Source: Vibrio agarivorans (lineage in GTDB: Bacteria > Pseudomonadota > Gammaproteobacteria > Enterobacterales > Vibrionaceae). Taken from it: 64,000 nucleotides of DNA. Positions 62,865 to 64,000 of this stretch are shown one piece after another. The stretch's first letter is position 1, and each line of letters opens with the position of its first letter. Both the position numbers and the translations under genes were made by a program. The stretch lies in NCBI RefSeq assembly GCF_030409635.1, contig NZ_JAUFQF010000004.1, positions 2,080,241-2,144,240 of the forward strand, written 5' to 3'. The notes below the pieces were generated by a model. That model was given only the letters and a program-made list of their open reading frames with translations. It had not been told where the DNA came from and searched no databases.

Positions 62865-63260
62865 TTAGTTTTTGATTTTACTCTTGCGCTTGGCGCGATT
62901 TGAAACGCCGACAGGTGGCTTTTTCGGAAAAGCTTTTCGTTCTGTTACCAAATGTCGAATAGCAAGAATAGGGTGATGCAAGAGCATTCTTGGGCCAGCG
63001 TAGCGCATAACCGCTTTCATCTCGGCTTTTTGTTCTGGCTTGTAACAATGAATCGGACATTGATTGCACGCGGGCTTTGATTCACCATAGGGACAGCGAT
63101 CAAGGCGCACCTCGGCATAGTTGAGTAGTGCTTGGCACTGCTCGCAGATAGCGGTGCCTTGATGGTGCTTTTGACAATAGAGATAAACCATATGAGAAAC
63201 GGTGAGAAATTCGGTTTCTAAGCTTCCTATAAGTAACTGGCTTGCTGGTGGCTTATTCAT
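62865..63260 (-). CDS. YgbA-like (nitrous oxide-stimulated promoter family) protein
   Basis: 131 residues from ATG 63260 (MNKPPASQ). Eight Cys/His positions: YCQKHHQGTAICEQCQALLNYA, LDRCPYGESKPACNQCPIHCYKP, then MKAVMRYAGPRMLLHHPILAIRHL, which is the YgbA pattern; ygbA in enterics is controlled by NsrR in response to nitric oxide. A metal or iron-sulfur role is likely. A GGATGTATG-like element upstream is too weak to call an NsrR site. The frame could start as far upstream as 63362. Confidence 0.8.
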   Translation of the reverse strand: MNKPPASQLLIGSLETEFLTVSHMVYLYCQKHHQGTAICEQCQALLNYAEVRLDRCPYGESKPACNQCPIHCYKPEQKAEMKAVMRYAGPRMLLHHPILAIRHLVTERKAFPKKPPVGVSNRAKRKSKIKN

Positions 63261-63416
63261 GGATCTTAACATATAAAGTGGATGTATGTTTAATCTAGAG
63301 GTTTTACGCTCATTACTCAAATAAAACTCATGTATGGCGTTAGAGTGATGGTAGGTCACCAACAGATGGTAGCCCGTTAAAGCAACCTGAAAGGTTCTCT
63401 TTGTATAGAGCAGAAA

Positions 63417-63438
63417 AAGGGCGCTTGATAGCGCCCTT
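63417..63438 (-). terminator. Terminator after the M20 peptidase gene
   Basis: An 8-bp stem AAGGGCGC/GCGCCCTT with loop TTGATA; on the minus strand it is followed by TTTTT. Confidence 0.85.
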
Positions 63439-63456
63439 AAAAGAATAACAACGGGT

Positions 63457-64000
63457 TTAGCGTGTGATGTATTGACGGATGAAGTCAGAAATCTTCACCA
63501 TGTCGTCAATCGCGATGTACTCTTCAGTAGTATGAACTTTTGCCATACCGGTAGATAGGTTTAGCGTATTGATACCTTTCGCGAAGAAGTTATTTGCATC
63601 GCTACCACCACCTGTTGGTTGGCATTGTGGTTCGATACCGATCGCTTCAAAAGCGCTCTTAACATCAACGATATGAGCATCAGACTCGTCAATCTTAAAT
63701 GCGTTATAAGCACGGTTAGATTCGATTTCAAGTTCTGCACCGTGTTTGTCTGCAGCCGCTTGGAATGTCTCAACCATGTGAGCAACTTGTGCTTCCAATT
63801 TTTTGTCGCAAAGTGAACGCGCTTCAGCAGCAATTTTCAGCTCAGGCATTACGATGTTTGTGGCTTGACCACCGTTAACGGTACCAATGTTCGCTGTTGT
63901 TTCTTCATCGATGCGCAGTAGCTTCATGTTAGCAATAGCATCAGCAGCGACACCGATAGCACTAATACCTTGCTCTGGCGCGAGGCCAGCGTGCGCAGGA
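63457..64000 (-). CDS. M20-family peptidase, PepT-like (N-terminal part outside window)
   Basis: Zinc aminopeptidase/tripeptidase of the M20 family; the frame stays open to the window edge, with PAHAGLAPEQGISAIGVAADAIANMKLLR upstream of the first internal Met. Visible are VNGGQATNIVMPELKI, the GGGSDANNFF substrate loop and MAKVHTTEEYIAID with the catalytic His. The remaining N-terminal metal ligands lie outside. Could be PepT or a PepT-like hydrolase. Confidence 0.85.
   Translation of the reverse strand, partial: PAHAGLAPEQGISAIGVAADAIANMKLLRIDEETTANIGTVNGGQATNIVMPELKIAAEARSLCDKKLEAQVAHMVETFQAAADKHGAELEIESNRAYNAFKIDESDAHIVDVKSAFEAIGIEPQCQPTGGGSDANNFFAKGINTLNLSTGMAKVHTTEEYIAIDDMVKISDFIRQYITR

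Noticed and set aside
63262..63300. NsrR-like element upstream of the YgbA-like gene
   Set aside because: Only one partial half-site (GGATGTATG-like) is visible; the palindrome is not present.

Overview
This window looks like chromosomal DNA of a Vibrio. Several gene sets are typical of that genus: hutWXZ/hutBCD haem uptake, a tfoX competence regulator with a PanP-type decarboxylase and hexR nearby, minCDE beside ycgL and an MltB-like transglycosylase, a VC2662-like repeat protein, and an yciB-yciA-yciI block. Base composition is even. Both window ends cut genes: hisB at the left and an M20 peptidase at the right. I saw no tRNA, rRNA, CRISPR array, insertion sequence or prophage.

Layout. 1-2279: the end of hisB, then hisH and hisA, closed by a terminator. 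2408-13432: a haem acquisition block (tag-like glycosylase, hutA, a Rossmann reductase, hutD-C-B, and divergently hutW-X-Z and an ABC exporter). 13622-15027: hisF and hisI. The histidine operon, contiguous in well-studied vibrios, is therefore split in two by about 11.3 kb. 15119-25321: ybjL-type transporter, grxA, iron alcohol dehydrogenase, hexR, panP, lysO, an HDOD protein and tfoX. 25380-32253: a DUF2797 protein, a small Cys protein/GNAT/HAD operon, an outer-membrane barrel, a response regulator/histidine kinase pair and a DUF945 protein. 32414-39821: serC, minCDE, ycgL, lytic transglycosylase, a GH36-like glycosidase and family II pyrophosphatase. 39919-48038: small metabolic enzymes, FetB-like permease, Nudix and dienelactone hydrolases, VC2662-like protein, a lipoprotein-yciI-yciA-yciB operon and a dicarboxylate/amino-acid symporter. 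48315-56924: ada/alkA-ogt alkylation repair, an S33 peptidase, a diguanylate cyclase, an M42 peptidase, a PQQ-type sugar dehydrogenase and uraA. 57181-64000: a 31-residue small ORF, an ADP-ribosylglycohydrolase divergent from a CapW/BrxR-like WYL regulator, a lipoprotein, YaeQ, a polysaccharide deacetylase, a YgbA-like protein and an M20 peptidase.

How the genes work together. In the haem block HutA would carry haem across the outer membrane, HutB-C-D across the periplasm and inner membrane, and HutX/HutZ would receive and degrade it. Fur-like sites sit at hutA and in the hutB/hutW divergent region. The tonB1-exbB1-exbD1 genes that lie between hutW and hutB in V. cholerae are missing here. 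The observations most worth a second look are the split his operon with its extra reductase and exporter genes, the histidine kinase whose N-terminus is a decayed copy of its partner response regulator, the WYL/ADP-ribosylglycohydrolase pair with an out-of-frame start upstream of the WYL gene, the 31-residue ORF at 57181, and perfect operator-like palindromes at 17409 and 48211.
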